A DNA stretch of 64,000 nucleotides from Bacteroidia bacterium (lineage in GTDB: Bacteria; Bacteroidota; Bacteroidia; Flavobacteriales; Flavobacteriaceae). Made by a program: the position numbers and the translations under genes. Below, piece after piece: positions 61,277 to 64,000 of this stretch (the stretch's first letter is position 1; every line of letters begins with the position of its first letter). The notes beneath the pieces are model-generated. The model saw only the letters and a list, made by a program, of their open reading frames with translations, ran no database searches and had not been told where the DNA came from. The DNA is taken from positions 248,001-312,000 of the forward strand of contig JAUIBP010000002.1 in assembly GCA_030427735.1 (NCBI GenBank). Reading direction: 5' to 3'.

Positions 61277-62695
61277 ATGAGTGATAGAAAGCACATAGAC
61301 CGCTTATTTCAAGAGCATCTAAAAGATCTTGATCACGCACCCGATCCAGACGTATGGAAAGCTATTGAAGCCGAGTTGAACAACAAAAAGAAACAACGTC
61401 GGGTAATCCCTATTTGGTGGCGAACAGCAGGCGTTGCCGCATTACTACTTTTATTTTTAGCTTTAGGGATTTCATTCTTTAACACTAATACCTCTGCACC
61501 TACACATACCGTTACAGAACAGGAGTTACCAGACAGTTTAAACCAAACCCTAAACAACACAAACAAAACACCTATACAAATTACCGATGCTGCAAATACA
61601 AGCAAATCGGAGTCCGAGGATAATTCTATATCAAAAGTGAATAACACAAGTACAGTAGCAAACACAAAAAGCATCAGCTCAAAGCCAACTGTAATTACAA
61701 AGTCTATAGCTTCAACAGAAAATGAAGACACGCGCAATATCGCTTCAAATAACAATAAAGACTCAAAATCATCTAGCTCCAACACTGTACCTTCTGAAAG
61801 CATTTCAACTTCAGAATTGAATCCTAAAAACGAAAACATCGGTTTAGCGCAAAAAAACACCCAAAAACCTGCAAATAACAGCACTACAAAACAAACAACA
61901 CCAACTAAAATAAAAGACACTTTAAGTATAGAAGAAGCCATTGCTCAAGCAGAAACTTCTGAAAGCACACCAGCAACTAAAAAATGGAATATTAATCCTA
62001 ACATTGCCCCCGTGTACTACAATGCCGCTGGAACTGGGTCGCATTTAGACGATCAGTTTGTAAACAATTCTAAAACTGGCGAAATTAACACCAGTTATGG
62101 CTTAAGTGTTGGCTACGCTGTTACCCAAAAATTAAAAATACGCTCTGGTATTAATAGTGTAAAGTTAAGTTTTAACACTAACGATGTTGTTGTTTACGAG
62201 CCATCTGCTTCAGCTTTTGCAGCTACGCCACAATTAAAGCATGTTAAAACACCTAAGCAACCAGATAACCTAGCTATGGTTAGCGCTAACAATCTATCGG
62301 GCATTAATAACAATTCGTTTTTAAATGAAAGCACAAATGCGGTTATCAATCAAAACATCAATTATTTTGAAGTGCCTTTAGAATTGGAATATAACATTAT
62401 AAACAAACGGATTGGACTTCATGTAATAGGCGGTGTTAGTACCTTTTTTCTAAACGATAATACTGTATATTCTGAAAGCAATAGCAATAGATCGTATTTA
62501 GGAGAGGCCACTAATTTAAACGATGTTAGTTTTAGTACTAATTTAGGTATAGGTGTAGATTATAGTTTCGCCAAACGATTTAACATCAATTTAGAACCCA
62601 CAGTAAAATATCAATTTAATGCCTACAACCAAACTTCTGGTAGTGTTAGACCTTATATAATTGGTGTTTACACAGGGTTTAGTTACAAGTTTTAA
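61277..62695 (+). CDS. anti-sigma-like membrane protein with outer-membrane barrel domain
   Basis: Protein of 472 residues. A cytoplasmic N-terminus (1-47; Asp-Pro-Asp-Val-Trp-Lys-Ala-Ile is typical of such proteins) is followed by one membrane helix (about 50-68), a long Ser/Thr/Asn-rich linker (70-235) and a C-terminal beta-barrel-like domain (about 240-472) ending Phe-Ser-Tyr-Lys-Phe. The long disordered linker would span periplasm between inner and outer membrane. Its start directly follows the sigma gene stop. Likely senses an envelope state and holds the sigma factor. Confidence 0.8.
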   Translation: MSDRKHIDRLFQEHLKDLDHAPDPDVWKAIEAELNNKKKQRRVIPIWWRTAGVAALLLLFLALGISFFNTNTSAPTHTVTEQELPDSLNQTLNNTNKTPIQITDAANTSKSESEDNSISKVNNTSTVANTKSISSKPTVITKSIASTENEDTRNIASNNNKDSKSSSSNTVPSESISTSELNPKNENIGLAQKNTQKPANNSTTKQTTPTKIKDTLSIEEAIAQAETSESTPATKKWNINPNIAPVYYNAAGTGSHLDDQFVNNSKTGEINTSYGLSVGYAVTQKLKIRSGINSVKLSFNTNDVVVYEPSASAFAATPQLKHVKTPKQPDNLAMVSANNLSGINNNSFLNESTNAVINQNINYFEVPLELEYNIINKRIGLHVIGGVSTFFLNDNTVYSESNSNRSYLGEATNLNDVSFSTNLGIGVDYSFAKRFNINLEPTVKYQFNAYNQTSGSVRPYIIGVYTGFSYKF

Positions 62696-62746
62696 TTTTA
62701 GGTTGATTATTACGGGCATTTCAACATCCCAATTGAAATGTCTTTT

Positions 62747-62786
62747 AAATAGAAGCAATTTTAAAATATTGCTTCTATTTTTTTTT
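62747..62786 (+). terminator. bidirectional terminator between sigma operon and plsC
   Basis: Perfect 13-bp stem (62747-62759 with 62768-62780), 8-nt loop, T-run. A second hairpin CATTTCAA/TTGAAATG (62717-62740) precedes it. The T-run lies inside the end of the convergent plsC gene. Confidence 0.85.
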
Positions 62787-63515
62787 ATACAACATTAATT
62801 GATTGAAAATAATATTACGCGCCTGCTCTCTTAACGGCTTACAATCGCTTAATGTTAAACCATCGGTATTTAAAAATTGATGCATGTGTACACGCATTTT
62901 TCCTGGACCACCACTAAAAATAGTAAACGGATATCTTGCCTTATTATCGGCAAAAGTTATGGGGACTATAGGAATTTGATGATTGATCGCCAACTTAAAA
63001 GCGCCGTCTTTAAACTGGTCTAAAACAATGTTCTCGTCGGGCACACCGCCTTCTGGAAAAATGCAAATACTCAATCCAGATTGCAATCGTTTTTGAGCTC
63101 TTAAAAATACAGCATGTCTACTTTTTAAACTATCGCGATCTACCAAAATACAAGTCCGTTTATAAAAAAACCCAAACAATGGTATTTTGGCCAGTTCTTG
63201 TTTACCCACAAAAACAAACGGATTTTTAACTGTAACCAACATAAGCATGATATCGGTCATTGAGGTATGGTTAGCAATAAACATATAACTCTTATCGAGG
63301 TCGGGAACCTGCTCACGGTCTATAAGCCAATAAAACCCCATTCCCATTAAAATAAATCGTGCCCAAATACGAGCCAATCTAAAGAAAAACGGATACCAGG
63401 ACTCTTTAATAATAGACACAACCAACAAAGGCAATAATACTAAAATAGGAAGGGTTACTAAAATGTAAAACCACACCCTATATAAAATCCAGAATAAATA
63501 TTTAAAAATTTTCAT
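62775..63515 (-). CDS. 1-acyl-sn-glycerol-3-phosphate acyltransferase (PlsC family)
   Basis: The start is the ATG at 63515 (246 residues), since the -7 element at 63522-63529 overlaps the alternative TTG at 63524. N-terminal membrane segment about 8-40, HxxxxD motif Asn-His-Thr-Ser-Met-Thr-Asp near 84, and Phe-Pro-Glu-Gly-Gly-Val-Pro near 155. It is the second such enzyme in the window. Its last codons are Lys-Lys-Lys, encoded by the A-run that is the opposite strand's terminator T-run. Confidence 0.93.
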   Translation of the reverse strand: MKIFKYLFWILYRVWFYILVTLPILVLLPLLVVSIIKESWYPFFFRLARIWARFILMGMGFYWLIDREQVPDLDKSYMFIANHTSMTDIMLMLVTVKNPFVFVGKQELAKIPLFGFFYKRTCILVDRDSLKSRHAVFLRAQKRLQSGLSICIFPEGGVPDENIVLDQFKDGAFKLAINHQIPIVPITFADNKARYPFTIFSGGPGKMRVHMHQFLNTDGLTLSDCKPLREQARNIIFNQLMLYKKK

Positions 63516-63521
63516 GCGTGC

Positions 63522-63529
63522 CAAAAATA
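63522..63529 (-). promoter_or_regulatory. -7 element of plsC
   Basis: TATTTTTG on the minus strand, 6 nt before the ATG; short leader as in hemH. Confidence 0.5.
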
Positions 63530-63616
63530 CACAATTGTATTGAGCTACTCTCTCTTAAAATTATATCTGTAAAACCTTTTTAACAGGTTGAATGATTTAC
63601 GAATTGATATACCATA

Positions 63617-63655
63617 AAATAAGGCCTCTACTTACTGAAAGCAGAGGCCTTATTT
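63617..63655. terminator. terminator of the edge T9SS gene
   Basis: 13-bp stem AAATAAGGCCTCT/AGAGGCCTTATTT (63617-63629 with 63643-63655) with 13-nt loop, after the stop of the minus-strand gene at 63674. Confidence 0.75.
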
Positions 63656-63673
63656 ATAAAAAATGAGATAAAA

Positions 63674-64000
63674 TTAATTGACAACTTTTTTGGTTACCAT
63701 TATGCCTCCTTGCAATTTAATAGTTGCCAAATAAACACCTTTTGAAAATTTAAAACTTTCACTAAAGTCTGGTTTAAAAGTCTTTAAATTATAAGAAACC
63801 ACCTGTTTTCCACTTATATCGTAAACAACAACAGATTCGATATTTTTAAAAGACTTAACGTTTAAAACACCATTAAATATATTTACAAAAGTTTGCGAAT
63901 TTGCATATTCGCTTACAGAAAGTGTTTTCGTGTAACGTAATACAAATCGGTTATTAAGTTCTCCTGCTTCTGCTGTAAACAAATAAGGCGACATCCTTAA
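63674..64000 (-). CDS. C-terminal part of a T9SS-exported protein (truncated by window)
   Basis: The reading frame stays open to the window end, so the gene starts outside; the ATG at 63994 is probably internal. The visible about 109 residues show a type A T9SS sorting domain (Val-Val-Val-Tyr-Asp-Ile-Ser-Gly-Lys-Gln-Val-Val, Lys-Gly-Val-Tyr-Leu-Ala-Thr-Ile, Lys-Lys-Val-Val-Asn). The cargo, possibly a large cell-surface enzyme or adhesin, cannot be identified. Confidence 0.85.
   Translation of the reverse strand, partial: LRMSPYLFTAEAGELNNRFVLRYTKTLSVSEYANSQTFVNIFNGVLNVKSFKNIESVVVYDISGKQVVSYNLKTFKPDFSESFKFSKGVYLATIKLQGGIMVTKKVVN

Noticed and set aside
61333-61941. 202-residue open frame on the minus strand opposite the anti-sigma-like gene
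   Set aside because: It mirrors the Ser/Thr/Asn-rich linker of the plus-strand gene, giving a Val/Phe/Leu-rich sequence without domain pattern, start context or promoter.

Overview
The window is chromosomal DNA of a flavobacterium (Bacteroidota, class Flavobacteriia, most likely Flavobacteriaceae). The evidence is the low GC content, repeated promoter -7 elements of the Bacteroidota form TAnnTTTG, the gliding-motility lipoprotein GldH, SusC-style TonB receptors with an N-terminal carboxypeptidase-regulatory domain, and type IX secretion (T9SS) C-terminal sorting domains on an M1 peptidase and on a truncated gene at the right edge. No phage, insertion sequence with transposase, CRISPR array or rRNA operon is present; the only tRNA is tRNA-Asn.

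Layout. 1-3.5 kb: HPP membrane protein, a His-rich protein and a TonB receptor that look like a metal-uptake unit. 3.5-8.9 kb: small acidic protein, tRNA-Asn, RseP protease, T9SS-exported M1 aminopeptidase, SCO1/SenC. 8.9-15.3 kb: iron/manganese block (feoA, feoB, a 46-residue Cys-rich FeoB partner, ZIP transporter, DtxR/MntR regulator, divergent TonB receptor) with a perfect 16-bp operator-like palindrome in the divergent promoter region. 15.3-20.4 kb: NagB/6PGL-like protein with altered active site, TerB-DnaJ protein, a structured-RNA candidate, bacilliredoxin, PlsC plus acyl-ACP desaturase, HD phosphohydrolase. 20.4-24.7 kb: AraC regulator followed by a promoter-terminator cassette without a protein and three tandem paralogous secreted proteins with the same promoter block. 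24.9-32 kb (minus strand): crotonase, NtrY-like kinase, HemJ, MATE, HemH, small ORF, ThuA, AraC. 32.2-41.9 kb: heme operon hemA-hemC-(trkH-trkA)-hemD-hemE-GNAT-hemF-OMP-hemB. 42-51 kb: CNNM/CBS protein, Ogt, serine hydrolase, exonuclease, TlpA-like thioredoxin, fused peptide-type ABC ATPase, lipoprotein and barrel protein. 51-53 kb: scoA/scoB CoA-transferase interrupted by an inverted-repeat-flanked four-helix-bundle gene. 53-58.7 kb: PBP1A, GldH, RicT, TrhO. 59-64 kb: recA, lipoprotein, ECF sigma plus anti-sigma/barrel protein, PlsC, and a truncated T9SS substrate.

How it fits together. Metal supply (Feo, ZIP, MntR, TonB receptors) lies a few genes away from an almost complete C5-to-heme pathway (hemA, B, C, D, E, F, H, J; hemL not in the window). 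Most genes sit in tightly packed operons with overlaps of 1-11 nt. Unusual structure is concentrated between genes: four copies of a palindromic transposase-less element, three tandem gene cassettes with conserved promoter and 3' blocks, a probable non-coding fourth cassette, a 150-nt structured-RNA candidate, several perfect palindromes near metal/heme genes, and several very small ORFs.
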